A stretch of 64,000 bases of DNA, taken from NCBI RefSeq assembly GCF_005144965.1, contig NZ_CP039704.1, positions 124,001-188,000 of the forward strand, read 5' to 3'. Source of the DNA: Hankyongella ginsenosidimutans (GTDB lineage: Bacteria > Pseudomonadota > Alphaproteobacteria > Sphingomonadales > Sphingomonadaceae). Under the pieces are notes generated by a model that was given only the letters and a program-made list of their open reading frames with translations, was not told the DNA's origin and ran no database searches. How positions within the stretch are numbered: position 1 is the first letter of the stretch; each line of letters opens with the position of its first letter. The translations under genes and the position numbers were made by a program. Positions 1-10,798 of this stretch are shown here, in pieces.

Positions 1-135
1 TTCCCCGCAAGGGACCGAGGGTGCATGCGCATCCGTTCGCGCCAGCTGCCGCTTGGCATTGCGGGCCGAGCCGCTACATAGAGCGCAAAGACGCGCCGCA
101 CAGGCGCTCGCCCATCGTTGGTCAAGGAACCGCCC

Positions 136-1043
136 ATGCTCATCTCTTCGCAAGCGCCGGCCAAGGCGTCCGCCGTGGTCGATGCGACCATCGAGACCTT
201 CGCGGCCGAAGTGCTCGAGCCCTCGCGCACGCAGCTGGTGCTGGTCGATTTCTGGGCCCTGGTGCGGCCCGTGCAAGACGCTGACGCCGCTGCTGGAAAA
301 GCCGCCAACGCCTCCAAGGGCCGCATCAAGCTGGTCAAGGTCGATATCGACAAGAACCAGATGCTGGCCGGGCAGTTCCGCGTGCAGTCGGTGCCGACCG
401 TTTACGCCTTCCTCGACGGCCGGCCGGTCGACGGCTTCATGGGTGCGGTGTCGGAGGGCCAACTGACGGCGTTCCTGGACCGGCTGCTCGGCGCGCTGCC
501 CGAGGGCGACGGCGCGCCGGATCTGACCGACGCCATCGCCGCCGCTCGCGCGCTGCAGGCCGAGGGCGCGCTCGACGAGGCGGAAGCGCTGTACGCGCAG
601 ATCCTCGAGGTCGCGCCGGATGCAGCCGATGCAAAGCTGGGCCTGGCCGAATTGCTGATCGCGCGTGGCGCGCCGGACGCCGCCGACGAACTCCTGAGCG
701 CCATCGCCGCCGACCCCGCGCATGCCGCTGCTGTCGCCCGGCTGAAGGCCGGCATCGCGCTCGCCCGCTCGGCCGGCCCGGCCGGAGACCTCGCCGGCCT
801 GCGCGCCGCGGCAGCCGCCGCCCCGGACGACCTGCAAGCGCGCTATGATTATGCGAACGGCCTGGTCGCGACCGGAAATGCTGAAGCCGCCGCCGACGAA
901 CTGCTGGCGATCGTCGCTAAGGACCGCGCATGGAACGACGGCGCGGCGCGCACCCGCCTGCTCACCCTGCTGGAGGCTGTAGGGCTCGATCGCCGTTCGC
1001 CATGGCCGCACGGCGCCGCCTGTCCGCGATCCTGTTTGCCTGA
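136..1043 (+). CDS. ybbN: YbbN/CnoX-like thioredoxin co-chaperone with TPR-like C-terminus (indels)
   Basis: A thioredoxin-like domain (about residues 15-110) is followed by an alanine-rich helical C-terminus. This is the architecture of the YbbN/CnoX family, cytosolic proteins that hold unfolded clients for chaperones. ATG 136 is chosen because AAGGA lies seven bases before it. The redox motif WCGPC is encoded at 260-274 but out of frame: two bases seem missing just before it and one after the following LLEK codons. The conceptual frame therefore survives while the active site is scrambled. Another missing base near 995 hides the natural end RRRLSAILFA at 1043; uncorrected, the frame runs to 1068. 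The family call is firm. Whether the motif is lost in the cell depends on resequencing. Confidence 0.82.
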
Positions 1044-1081
1044 GGCGGGTCCGCGCGCCATATCTTGAGGCGGAGAATTGC

Positions 1082-1747
1082 ATGGCGCACCTGCACGAGA
1101 CAGATACCGGCTTCCTGCCCTCGGTCCTGCCGATTTTTCCGCTGGCGGGCGCAATCCTGCTGCCGCGCGCCGAGCTGCCGCTCAATATCTTCGAACCGCG
1201 CTACCTGGCCATGACCCGCGCCGCACTGGAGAGCCACCGGCTGATCGGCATGGTGCAGCCGGCCGAGGAGCGCGGCGATAGCCCGCAGCCGCGCATCTAC
1301 CCGGTCGGCTGCGCCGGGCGGATCGCGCACCACGAGGCGACCAAGGACGGCCGCATCCTGATGACTCTGGTCGGGGTGCAGCGCTTCCGGATCGCGCAGG
1401 AGCTGGATGTCATCACGCCGTTCCGGCAGGTGCGCGCCGATTTCGACGCCTTCGCGGGCGATGTTCTGGAGCCGGGTGCGGTGGCTGAGGACGCCCGGAC
1501 CCTCATGGTCGAGCGGCTGAAGCGGTTCCTCGCCGTGCACAACCTGCAGGCGGCGTGGGACACGATCGCTGCAGCGCCAGACGACACGCTGGTCTCCGCC
1601 TTGTGCATGATCTGCCCGTTCACCCCGGCCGAGCGGCAGGCGCTGCTCGAGGCGCCGACGCTTGCTGCGCGCCTTGATGCGCTCAGCCTGCTGTTCGAGT
1701 TCGCTTCCGACCCAGGCGGTGACGCCGCCAACCCCGCGAGGCACTGA
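1082..1747 (+). CDS. LON N-terminal (substrate-binding) domain protein
   Basis: An intact 221-residue protein made essentially only of the LON N-terminal domain. The typical opening is present: [29 protein letters not shown] at about residues 16-44. Stand-alone proteins of this kind lack the AAA+ and protease domains of Lon, and their role is not established; substrate or peptide binding is inferred from the domain. GGAG lies seven bases before ATG 1082. The gene starts 38 bases after the YbbN-like gene, a pairing seen in many alphaproteobacteria, and its stop overlaps the next start by one base. Operon membership is inferred from that spacing. Confidence 0.88.
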   Translation: MAHLHETDTGFLPSVLPIFPLAGAILLPRAELPLNIFEPRYLAMTRAALESHRLIGMVQPAEERGDSPQPRIYPVGCAGRIAHHEATKDGRILMTLVGVQRFRIAQELDVITPFRQVRADFDAFAGDVLEPGAVAEDARTLMVERLKRFLAVHNLQAAWDTIAAAPDDTLVSALCMICPFTPAERQALLEAPTLAARLDALSLLFEFASDPGGDAANPARH

Positions 1748-1923
1748 TGACAGCGCTCGATCCGCGCATCCTGGAAATTCTGGTCTGCCCGCTGACCAAG
1801 ACCACCCTGGTCTACGACGCCGAGGCGCAGGAACTGATCAGCAAGTCCGCCGGTCTCGCCTACCCGATTCGCAACGGCGTGCCGATCATGCTGCCGGACG
1901 AAGCCCGCCAGATCGAAGACTGA
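1747..1923 (+). CDS. Trm112-like / UPF0434 (YcaR) small protein
   Basis: A 58-residue protein beginning [19 protein letters not shown] and ending [10 protein letters not shown]. The sequence [13 protein letters not shown], the central [20 protein letters not shown] and the overall size match the bacterial Trm112/UPF0434 family. Eukaryotic and archaeal Trm112 activates methyltransferases; the bacterial short form has no assigned partner here. Only one of the usual zinc-knuckle cysteines is visible, as is common in the bacterial branch. ATG 1747 shares its A with the TGA stop of the LON-domain gene, so translational coupling is likely. The gene is short enough to be missed by ORF cut-offs. Confidence 0.85.
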   Translation: MTALDPRILEILVCPLTKTTLVYDAEAQELISKSAGLAYPIRNGVPIMLPDEARQIED

Positions 1924-1926
1924 ACC

Positions 1927-2226
1927 ATGACCCCGCGCGAACTCGTCTACAGCCGCAGCAAACGCAGCCTGACCGTGGTGCCGGAGGATGGCGCACCGTT
2001 TACACTGCCAGCGACGCTGCTGCGCGTCGAAAGCCCGTCCGCCGAGGTGCAGGGGCACGGGCCGGGCCAGAAGCGGACCGTGACCGGCAAGGAAAATGTC
2101 GGGATCGAACGGATGGAGCCAGTCGGCAACTATGCCGTGCGCCTGATCTTCGACGACGGTCACGACAGCGGCATCTATTCCTGGGCCTATCTCGCTGAAT
2201 TATCCCGCCAGCACGCGCAAGCCTAG
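1927..2226 (+). CDS. DUF971 (gamma-butyrobetaine hydroxylase-like N-terminal domain) protein
   Basis: A 99-residue single-domain protein. It carries the DUF971 hallmarks: LRVESPSAEVQGHG near residues 34-47, VGIERMEPVGNYAVRLIFDDGHDSGIYSW at 61-89, and a final YLAELS. Stand-alone DUF971 proteins are conserved in alphaproteobacteria. A link to Fe-S or NAD-dependent proteins has been proposed for relatives, but no function is assigned here. It starts three bases after the Trm112-like gene and ends the forward cluster. The last 27 bases overlap the 3' end of the convergent chromate transporter gene. Confidence 0.85.
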   Translation: MTPRELVYSRSKRSLTVVPEDGAPFTLPATLLRVESPSAEVQGHGPGQKRTVTGKENVGIERMEPVGNYAVRLIFDDGHDSGIYSWAYLAELSRQHAQA

Positions 2227-3505
2227 ACCGACCGCCGCGCCGGCACCCAGCGTCACCAGCATACCTGCCTTGAAGCGCAGCAGGGCCAGAGCCGCCGCCA
2301 GCATCATCAGGGCGGCGGCCATATCGAGGCTTGTCCATTCCGGCACCGCCAGCCGAAACGGGCCGGCCGACACTGTCTCTACGTGCCGGAACAACACATG
2401 TAGGGCAAACCAGACGCTGAGATTCAGCACCACACCGACCACAGCCGCCGTGACGCCGGCCAGCGCGCCCTGCAGGCGCGGCTGGCGGGTCAGCCGGTCC
2501 AGTTGCGGGGCCAGCGCGAAAATCCACATGAACGACGGCACGAAGGTGCACCACAGGGTCATCAGGGCGACCAGCGCCCCGCCGATCATCGGCGGCACGC
2601 CGTCGAACGCGCGCGCGCCCGCCAGGAAACCGACGAACTGCAGCACCAGCACCAGCGGCCCGGGGTCGTCTCGGCCAGGCCCAGCCCATCCAGCATCTCA
2701 GCCGGGGTCAGCCAATGGTAGGTCTCGACCGCCTGCTGCGCGACATACCCCAGCACCGCATAGGCCCCGCCGAAGGTCACCACCGCCATGCGCGCGAAAA
2801 ATGCGCCCGCCTGCGTCAACACATGGTCCGGCCCAAGCACGAGCGCCGCACCGACCACCGGCGCCAGCCACAGCCCGGCCAGGCCCAGCAGCACGCGCAG
2901 GCTGCGACTCAGGGGAACCGTTGCCGGCATCGGGCCGCCCGGTGCAGGGCCATCGCCTTGCGCCACGCTCGCGCCGATCAGACCAGCCGCCAGCACGACC
3001 AGCGGAAACGGCAGGTTGAAGAAGAACAGCGCGGCGAATCCGGCAGCCGCCAGCACCCAGTCCAGCCGGCGCTTGAGCGCGCGTTTGGCGAGCTTGTGCA
3101 GCGCCTGCAAAACGATCGCGGCGACCACAGCCTTGATTCCGAAAAACAGCCCCTCGCCCAGCGTGGTCTTGCCGTAGAGGGCATAGAGCGCTGCGAGCAG
3201 CATCATGAGCAATGCACCCGGCAGAACGAACAGCCCGCCGGCGATCACCCCACCCAGTGGGCCGCGCAGGCGCCATCCGCACCAGGTTGCAAGCTGCTGC
3301 GCCTCTGGCCCGGGCAGAACCATGCACAGGTTGAGGGCCGCCAGATAGGAGCGCTCGTCGATCCATCGCTTTTCATCGAGCACGATGCGATGCATCAGGG
3401 CGATCTGGCCTGCCGGGCCGCCAAAGCTCAACAGCCCGACCCGAAGCCAGGTGACGACGAATTCACGCAGGGGATGACGGGTTCAGGCACAGCCACGATC
3501 TTCAT
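2200..3505 (-). CDS. chrA: Chromate transporter, CHR family, two-domain (indels)
   Basis: An inner-membrane protein with two homologous CHR halves. The first half shows SFGGPAGQIALMHR and LNLCMVLPGPEAQQLA; the second shows VTFGGAYAVLGYVAQ and GLGLAETTPG, then VLQFVGFLAG after a frameshift near 2652. About 430 residues with many hydrophobic helices fits full-length ChrA, which exports chromate and may act on sulfate-like anions. The N-terminus needs one extra base near 3465 to join MKIVAVPEPV to REFVVTWLRVGLLSFGG, which sets ATG 3505. No chromate regulator lies beside it, so resistance function is inferred from family only. Confidence 0.86.
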
Positions 3506-3604
3506 TCTTAATGAGTCCTGACCCTAGCATGGCAGCCACAAAGCCAAACGCCGCGCCTGCCTGGGGCAGCGCGGCGTCTTTCGCCTCGACGGGTGTCGAA
3601 CGTC

Positions 3605-3990
3605 TTAGAAGTCGCCGAGAACGGCGGTCAGCTTTGCTTCAGCGTCTGCGCGTTGAACGGCTTGACGATGTAGTTGTTCACGCCGGCCTTCTTGGCGGCG
3701 ATCACGTTGTCGGTCTTCGATTCGGCCGTCACCATGATGAAGGGTGTGTCCTTCAGCTCGGCGTCGGCGCGGACTTCCTTCAGCAGTTCATAGCCGGTCA
3801 TCGGCTCCATGTTCCAGTCGGAGATGACCAGCGAATATTTCTTGCGGCGCAGCTTGGTCAGCGCCATCGCGCCGTCCGTCGCTTCGTCGATGTTGTCGAA
3901 GCCAACCTGCTTCAGAAGGTTGTGCACGATCCGAAGCATCGTCTTGTAATCATCGACGATCAGGATCGGCATGTTCATATCAACGGCCAT
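3605..3990 (-). CDS. cheY: CheY-type single-domain response regulator (3' indel)
   Basis: A lone receiver domain of about 127 residues. The acidic pair is in ILIVDDYKTM, the phospho-acceptor Asp is in ISDWNMEPMTG, the Thr switch is in MVTAESKTD, and the conserved Lys is in YIVKPFNAQTLK. One base appears lost near 3630; restoring it gives the end LTAVLGDF at 3605 instead of a premature stop at 3628. No histidine kinase, CheA or methyl-accepting protein is nearby, so it is an orphan receiver. It resembles the conserved orphan CheY proteins of Rhodospirillales-like genomes. Its output is unknown, with flagellar motor or phosphorelay use both possible. Confidence 0.9.
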
Positions 3991-4160
3991 CGTGACACCC
4001 GCTTTCTTGATTTACACCCAACAGCTGCCCGGTCTCCCGCTCAGCGCTGAGGCCAACCTAGTCGGAGCGGCTAAAAATCGGTTAAGCTGCGGAAAGCCAT
4101 TTGCTGTAGCGGCCACGCGCAAACGCTTGGCGGCTTGAGGCCGTGCGTATAGTCCGCGCG

Positions 4161-5159
4161 ATGACGCTCCCCAATCTTCCCGGCACTTCCGAACGTCCTG
4201 CATCTTGGCGGCAACGACTCCTGCCTGACGCCTTGCGTGGTGGCGTGGCGGCGCTGGGCAACTTCGACGGCGTCCACAAAGGGCACCAGGCGGTGATCCG
4301 CGCCGCGGGCGCACGCGCCAGAGCGGCGGGCGTTCCCTGGCTGGTGCTGACGTTCGATCCTCATCCCTCCCGCTTTTCCGGCCCGACTCCGCGCCGTTCC
4401 TGCTGACGCCAACCCCGGACAAGGCGGAGGCGATCCTGCGCTCGGCGTCGACGCCGTGCTGGTGCTGGGCTTTGCCGATGTCTCACCGCTGTCGCCGGAC
4501 GCATTCGTGGCCGACGTGCTGGCCCGGCAACTGGGCCTGCGCGGCGTGGTGACGGGGACGACTTCACCTTCGGGCGCGCGCGCGCCGGCAACACCGCCGT
4601 TCTGGCAGATCTCGGCGCACGGCACGGCCTGACATCGACCGCGGTGCCCCTGTGTGTGATGACGACGGCCAGATTATCTCCTCGACGCGGGTTCGCGCCC
4701 ACCTCGAGACCGGCGCGCCGGAGCAGGCGGCGATGCTGCTGGGCCGCTGGTGGTCGATTCGCGGTGCTGTTGAACCCGGTGACAGGCGTGGCCGCAAGCT
4801 GGCGTTCCCGACCGCGATCTGGCGCTTGGCGACGTGCTGCGCCCGCGCTACGGGGTTTATGCGGTCCGCGTGCGCCTGGCTGACGGCCGGCGCATCGACG
4901 GCGTCGCCAATGTCGGCCTGCGCCCGACCTTCGCGCCGCCGCGCGAACTGCTGGAGGCGCACCTGTTCGATTTCGCCGAGGATCTGTACGGGCAGGAGCT
5001 CGCGGTTGAGCTGGTCGCCTTCATCCGGCCCGAGCGCCGATCGCCGGCCTTGCCGAACTGCAGGCGCAGATCGCCGCCGACGCACAAGACGCACGCGCCA
5101 TGCTCGCCCAGCCAACTCACGCCGCCGGCCGTTTTCCGGCTACCGCACCACAGGACTGA
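4161..5159 (+). CDS. ribF: Bifunctional riboflavin kinase / FAD synthetase (several indels)
   Basis: The enzyme makes FMN and then FAD from riboflavin. The N-terminal nucleotidyltransferase domain shows [16 protein letters not shown] (about residues 31-46) and [10 protein letters not shown]. Shifted frames continue with [24 protein letters not shown] and [13 protein letters not shown]. The C-terminal kinase domain shows [28 protein letters not shown] and [12 protein letters not shown]. At least five frame changes between 4380 and 5060 must be corrected to join these parts. The reading ends [10 protein letters not shown] at 5159. ATG 4161 precedes the first conserved block. bioB follows after three bases, suggesting a cofactor-synthesis operon. 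Confidence 0.9.
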
Positions 5160-5162
5160 TCC

Positions 5163-6101
5163 ATGATTCGCCATGACTGGACCGCCGCCGAACTGGCGGC
5201 CCTCTTCGACCGGCCGTTCCTCGACCTGCTGTTCGAGGCGCAGAGCATTCACCGCCAATATCATCAGCCGAACGCGGTGCAGCGCTCGCAATTGCTCTCC
5301 ATCAAGACCGGCGGCTGCGCGGAGGACTGCGCCTACTGCCCCAGTCCGCCAAATACGCCAAAGAGGTCGGGCTGGACGCCAGCAAGCTGATGGACCTGGA
5401 CACGGTGCTGGCGCGCGCCGCGCGGCGCTCGCGAACGGTGCCACCCGCTTCTGCATGGGCCGCCTGGACCCGCCCAAGGACAAGGACCTGGAGGCGGTCG
5501 CCGAGATGGTCGCGGGCGTCAAGGCGCTGGGGCTGGAGACCTGCGTGACGCTGGGCATGCTGGAGGCCCGCCAGGCACAGCGCCTCGCCGACGCTGGCCT
5601 CGACTACTACAACCACAATATCGACACCTCGCCGGATTATTACCGCGATATCATCACCACCCGCACCTTCGAGGAACGGCTGGAGACGCTCGGCCATGTG
5701 CGGGATGCCGGCATCAATGTCTGCTGCGGCGGCATCGTCGGCATGGGAGAGACGCGCGCGGACCGGGTCGGCATGATCCTGGCGCTCGCAACCCTGCCCG
5801 AACATCCGCGCTCGGTGCCGATCAACCGGCTGGTCGCCGTGAAAGGCACCCCGCTCGGCGACACCCCGGAGATGGAGGGGCTGGAGTTCGTGCGCACCAT
5901 TGCAGTCGCGCGCATCGCCATGCCGGGCTCGGTCGTGCGGCTGTCGGCCGGCCGGGAGACCATGTCGGACGAGTTGCAGACATTATGCTTCCTCGCCGGC
6001 GCCAATTCGATCTTCTACGGCGAGCAGCTCCTGACCACCCCAACCCATCGCAGGGTCGCGACGCCGCGCTGTTCGCGCAGCTCGGGCTGGTCGCGGTATA
6101 G
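5163..6101 (+). CDS. bioB: Biotin synthase, radical SAM (indels)
   Basis: BioB inserts sulfur into dethiobiotin to form biotin. The radical-SAM cluster motif [10 protein letters not shown] is intact near residues 50-59. [15 protein letters not shown] lies before it; [36 protein letters not shown], and [29 protein letters not shown] follow. Bases are missing just after the cysteine motif (near 5340), near 5425-5460 and near 6045. Restoring the last one gives the end [13 protein letters not shown] at 6101. The gene follows ribF by three bases. No other bio genes are in the window. Confidence 0.93.
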
Positions 6102-6115
6102 ACGCGGTACGCTAG

Positions 6116-6137
6116 ACCCTCCCCTGCGGGAGAGGGT
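6116..6137. terminator. Hairpin between convergent bioB and S10 peptidase genes
   Basis: The sequence ACCCTC-CCC-TGC-GGG-A-GAGGGT can fold into a stem of about nine pairs, followed on the + strand by TTTCTTGTCTT. It sits midway between the ends of two converging genes and could terminate both. It also resembles half of the CTCTCCC palindromic repeat family found near 40.7 and 41.1 kb, so it may be a recruited repeat. Confidence 0.5.
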
Positions 6138-6146
6138 TTCTTGTCT

Positions 6147-7650
6147 TCACCGCGACTGGATGAACGCCCGGACGTCGTTGCTGAGTTTGTTCAGGTCGGC
6201 ATCGCGCACGTACATCATGTGCCCTGAGCCGTAGTATTCGAAGTGCACGCGGTCCGCGGGCACGCCGGTGCGGGACAGCGAATATTCCGCGGCAAAGAAC
6301 GGTGTTGCGAAATCATAATAGCCTTGCGCCACGAAGGTGCGCAGGCCGCTGTTCTCCCGCATCGCCCGCGCCAGATACGGCGTGACATTCATGTAGACCT
6401 CCTGGTCGCGCCCGGCGTTCTCCAGCTTCCAGTCCCAGTCGCGCACGCCGCCGATGGTGACATACTGGCGCTCGGGCGAGAATTTGAGCTCGTCGCGAAC
6501 ATAGCTGTTCACGGCCGCGGTGTAGCCGGCGTCGATGCCGTAGAAGCTCGGATCGTTGTCCGGTTCCTCGCCGGCGTTGTCATAATCCTTGCCGGTGTAG
6601 CGGGCGTCCAGGCGGCCGACGGTCAGCCCGCGTTCGCGCAGCAGCTCCTTGTAGAAGCGCCCCGGCGACACCCGCAGGTCGGCGTTTTCCAGATACTGCT
6701 CCGACAGGCCGGTGAAGCGGGCGAGCTGGGCGCGAATCCGCGCCCGCTCCTCGCCCTGCAGCTTGTTGCCCTTCAGCAGCGCGCTCGCGTAAGGGCCGAT
6801 CGCGAACTGGCGCGCCTCCTCAACGAAGCCTTCAAGCGCCGGCTTACCCGGCACCTTGCCATGGTAGAGCGCGGTCGCCGCCATCGAGGGACGTTGACGA
6901 TGAAGGCCATCTCGTTGCCCGGTACTTCCGCCTGCAGGCCGAAATCCAGGATGGTCGAGATCAGGATGATGCCGTTCAGCGCCACATCGTTGTAGCGACC
7001 CTCGAGCTCGTTGGCGACCGCCGCCGAACGGGTGGTGCCATAGCTTTCGCCACCGAGGAATTTCGGGCTGTTCCAGCGACCGTTCTCGCTGAGCCAGGTG
7101 CGGATGAACTCGGAGATCGAGCGCGCATCCTTGCTGACGCCCCAATAGTCCTTGGGGTCGGTCTTGCCGAGCGCGCGGCTGAAGCCGGTGCCGACCGGAT
7201 CGATGAAGACGATGTCGGTAGCATCGAGCAGGCTCGCGGCGTTGTCGATGAGGCGGAACGGCGGCGCGCCGTCGTCCTTGCCGTCGCTTGGCAGTATGAC
7301 GCGCTTCGGCCCGAACGCGCCCATGTGTAGCCAGAGCGAGCCGGAACCAGGCCCGCCGTTGAACAGGAAGGTGACCGGGCGGCTGGTCGGATCGGTCACA
7401 CCCTCCTTCACGTAGGCGGTGGAGAAAATCGCCGCGAGCGGCTTGCCGTCCTTGTCCTTCAGGTAGGTCTCGCCTGCGACCGCCTTGTAGTTCACCACCT
7501 GGTTGTTGAAGCGCCCGCTATGCCGGGTGACCGAGACGACCGGCGCCGGAATGGCGGCTTCCGCCTCTTTCGGCGCGTCTGCCTTCTTGTCGTCCGCCGC
7601 GTGGGCAACCCTGCCCACGCCAGCGCCGCCAGCGCTATCCATGCCCGCAT
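6147..7650 (-). CDS. Serine carboxypeptidase, family S10, exported (indels)
   Basis: A roughly 500-residue peptidase-like protein with a signal peptide ([14 protein letters not shown] then a VAHA-A cleavage site after restoring one G near 7615). Seen motifs are [21 protein letters not shown] (oxyanion region), [11 protein letters not shown], the nucleophile box [14 protein letters not shown], the acid region [18 protein letters not shown] and the histidine box YYGSGHMMY. These are the Ser-Asp-His elements of family S10. A second frame change near 6893 joins FIVNVP to [14 protein letters not shown] 7650 has GGGAGAGCAGG just upstream. Periplasmic location is inferred from the signal peptide, and the substrate is unknown. 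Confidence 0.9.
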
Positions 7651-7786
7651 CCTGCTCTCCCGTGTTGTAAAGTTGTCAAGACGCTGCCACGTCGGCGCGC
7701 CGGGAACAAGGGCGCAATGTCGGCGCTCGACTTCCGGCGCACGCCTTGGCTACAAGCGCGGGTTCACATCTCCTAGATTGACCGCC

Positions 7787-10700
7787 ATGACCGACACACC
7801 CGATTACCGCGCCACCGTGTTCCTGCCCCGGACCGATCTGCCGATGAAGGCCGGGCTTGCCGAAGCCGAGCCGAAATGGCTGGCACGCTGGCAAGCGATC
7901 AACCTCTACAAGCGGCTGCGCGCGGCGGCCGACGGCCGGGAGAAGTTCATCCTTCACGACGGCCCGCCCTATGCGAACGGCGATATCCACATCGGCCACG
8001 CACTGAACAAGACGCTGAAGGACATCATCGTCCGCTCGCAGCAGATGATGGGCAAGGACGCCCCTACGTGCCCGGCTGGGACTGCCACGGCCTGCCCATC
8101 GAATGGAAGATCGAGGAGCAGTATCGCAAGCAGGGCAAGAACAAGGACGAGGTGGACGGTGCCGCCTTCCGCGCCGAGTGCCGCGCCTACGCCCGGCACT
8201 GGGTCGACGTGCAGCGCGCGCAGTTCCAGCGGCTGGGCATCAGCGCGGACTGGGACAACCCGTACCTGACGATGAACTTCGACGCCGAGGCGACCATCGT
8301 CGCCGAGTTGCTGAAGTTTGCCGAAAGCGGCCAGCTCTACCGGGCGCCAAGCCGGTCATGTGGTCCCCGGTCGAGAAGACCGCACTCGCCGAGGCCGAGG
8401 TCGAATACCACGAGATCGTCTCGACCCAGATCGACGTGGCGTTCCCGATCCTCACCTGCCCCAAGCGCCCGGACCTGGTCGGCGCGCATGTGGTCATCTG
8501 GACCACCACGCCCTGGACGATCCCGGTCAACCGCGCGATCGCCTATGGGCCGGAGGTGACGTATCAGGTGATGGCAGATTCAGAGGGTCGGCGCATTCTG
8601 GTCGGCAGTCCGCTGGTCGAGGCCGCACAGGCCCGGATCGGCGCGATCGAGGTCATCGGTGATGCCTTCCGGGCTCCGATCTCGAAGGGGCCACCTGCGC
8701 CCACCCGTGGGCGAACTTATTCCACAACGATCCTCCCCACCGGGGAGGTGTCGGCCGGCACGGACGACGGAGGGGAGCGCACGCAGTCCCCTCCACCATC
8801 CTGCGGATGGTCCCCTCCCCGAGGGGAGGAGCTTTCGGTCACGATGTCAGTGACGACATCCGCGCCTTCTTCGCAGCACCCCGGCCGCTGCTGCCCGGCG
8901 ACTTCGTCACCACCGATCAGGGCACGGGCTTCGTGCACATGGCCCCGACCACGGGGAGGACGACTTCCGGCTGTGCAAGCAGCACGGCATCGACCCGGTG
9001 TTCGTCGTGCAGCCGGACGGCAAATACCGCGCCGACTGGCCGCTGGTCGGCGCTCGCCACGTCTATGACGTCAACGGCAAGCCGGGCGACAAGAAAGCCG
9101 TGGTGTGCGACGCGCTGGAAGACGCGCTGCTCGCCGCCAGCGACTATCCGCACAGCTACCCGCACTCCTGGCGCTCGAAGGCCAAGCTGATCTTCCGCTG
9201 CACGCCGCAATGGTTCGTGCCCATGGACCGGGCGACCCCTCCACCGCCTTCGGCGGTCCCCTCCCGTGCCGGGGAGGATGGAGGCGGCTGATCCTCCCCA
9301 TGGGGAGGGGACCATGCGATGCATGGTGGTGGGGCCAGACGCTCCGCGCCACTGCGCTTGCGGCCATCGACGCGACCCGCTTCGTGCCGGCGCAGGGGCG
9401 CAATCGCATCCGCGCGATGGTCGAGGGCGGCCGGACTGGGTGCTCAGTCGGCAGCGCGCCTGGGGCGTGCCCATCGCCCTGTTCGTCGATATCCGCACCG
9501 GCCAGTATCTCGCCGATCCGGCCGTCAACGCCCGCATCGTCGCGGCAATCAGGGACCAGGGCGTCGACGGCTGGTTTGCAACCCCGGCGCAGGACCTGCT
9601 GGGCGACCGGCATGACGCCGCCGACTACGAGAAGGTGAACGACATTCTGGACGTCTGGTTCGACAGCGGCGCGACCCACGTGTTCACCCTGGAAAGCGGC
9701 GCCTGGCCGGAGCAACGCTGGCCCGCGGACCTCTACATCGAAGGCTCCGACCAGCACCGTGGCTGGTTCCAATCGTCCCTGCTGGAGAGCTGCGGCACCC
9801 GTGGCCGCGCGCCCTACAAGGCGGTGATGACCCACGGCTTCACCCTCGACGCCGAGGGCCGCAAGATGTCCAAGAGTCTGGGCAACACGATCGATCCCCT
9901 GAAGGTGGTCGGCGAGGCCGGTGCCGACATCCTGCGCCTCTGGGTGGTCTCGACCGACTATTTCGAGGACCAGCGCATCGGCAAGGACATCCTGGCCGCG
10001 CAGACCGAGGCCTACCGCAAGCTGCGCAACACCCTGCGCTTCCTGCTCGGCGCGCTCGACGGGTTCGACGACGCCGAGCGCGTGACGCCGGCGGAGATGC
10101 CGGAACTGGAGCGCTGGGTGCTCCACCGCCTGGCCGAACTGGACGCAGAACTGCGCACGCACGCGAACGATTTCAGCTTCAACCCCTTCTACCGGTCGCT
10201 GTTCGATTTCTGCGTCAACGACCTGTCGGCTTTCTACTTCGACGTCCGCAAGGACAGCCTGTACTGCGACGCGCCGGCGAGCCTGAAGCGCCGCGCCTGC
10301 CGCACCGTGCTTGACCGGCTGTTCACCTGCCTCACCACATGGCTGGCACCGATCCTGGTGTTCACGATGGAGGAGGTCTGGCTGACCCGCTTCCCGTCGG
10401 ACGACGACAGCGTGCACCTGCAGCTCTGGCCGGAGGTGCCGGCGGAATGGCGCGACGCCGCACTCGGCGCAAAATGGCAGCGGCTGCGCAGCCTGCGCAC
10501 GCTGGTGACCGCCGCCATCGAGCCGATGCGCCGGGCCAAGGACCTGGGGTCCAGCGCGCAGGCCGCGGTGACGCTCACCGCCCCGGCCGCAGACCTTGAA
10601 CTGGTTGCCTCGGTCGACTTTGCGGACATCTGCATCGTGTCCTCGGTCGAGACCGCCCAAGGCCCTGAAGCTGCTGCCACGGCGCGGGTGTGCACGCATG

Positions 10701-10798
10701 CGAAGTGCGAGCGCTGCTGGCGTTTCCTGCCGGATGTTGGCCAGCAGACCGATCATCCGCAACTGTGCCTGCGCTGCACGGAGGTCGTGCGTGGCTAG
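7787..10798 (+). CDS. ileS: Isoleucyl-tRNA synthetase with two palindrome-derived inserts (indels)
   Basis: IleS charges tRNA-Ile. The HIGH-type motif [11 protein letters not shown] lies near residue 67, [10 protein letters not shown] near 160, the editing-domain stretch [22 protein letters not shown] near 235, KMSKSLGN near 692, and a C-terminal zinc site CERCWRF...LCLRC at the end. Frame changes occur near 8067, 8345, 8950, 9228 and 9430. Two segments with no counterpart in ordinary IleS interrupt the editing region (8731-8830) and the stretch before [24 protein letters not shown] (9233-9310). Both are palindromic repeats that stay open in the IleS frame. The stop overlaps lspA by eight bases, a common gene pair. 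Confidence 0.93.
8731..8830. repeat. Palindromic repeat pair inserted in frame within ileS (copy 1)
   Basis: Two palindromes lie inside the ileS editing-domain coding region. A short one (TCCTCCCCACCGGGGAGG, 8731-8748) is followed by a longer one near 8786-8830 whose arms are CCCCTCCACC...GGTCCCCTCCCC and GAGGGGAGGA. In the IleS frame they read through without a stop as a Pro/Arg/Gly-rich stretch between ATCAHPW and the [10 protein letters not shown]...[17 protein letters not shown] block. The same two units occur again at 9233-9310 in the opposite order. Confidence 0.75.
9233..9310. repeat. Palindromic repeat pair inserted in frame within ileS (copy 2)
   Basis: The unit CCCCTCCACC-GCCTTCGGCGGT-CCCCTCCC followed by a GGGGAGGA arm (9236-9278) matches the long unit of copy 1 apart from its loop. 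It is followed by ATCCTCCCCATGGGGAGGGG (9291-9310). After one base is restored near 9228 the segment is open in frame between the conserved QWFVPMDR and [15 protein letters not shown]. It encodes roughly 30 extra residues rich in Gly, Pro, Arg and Trp. Confidence 0.72.
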
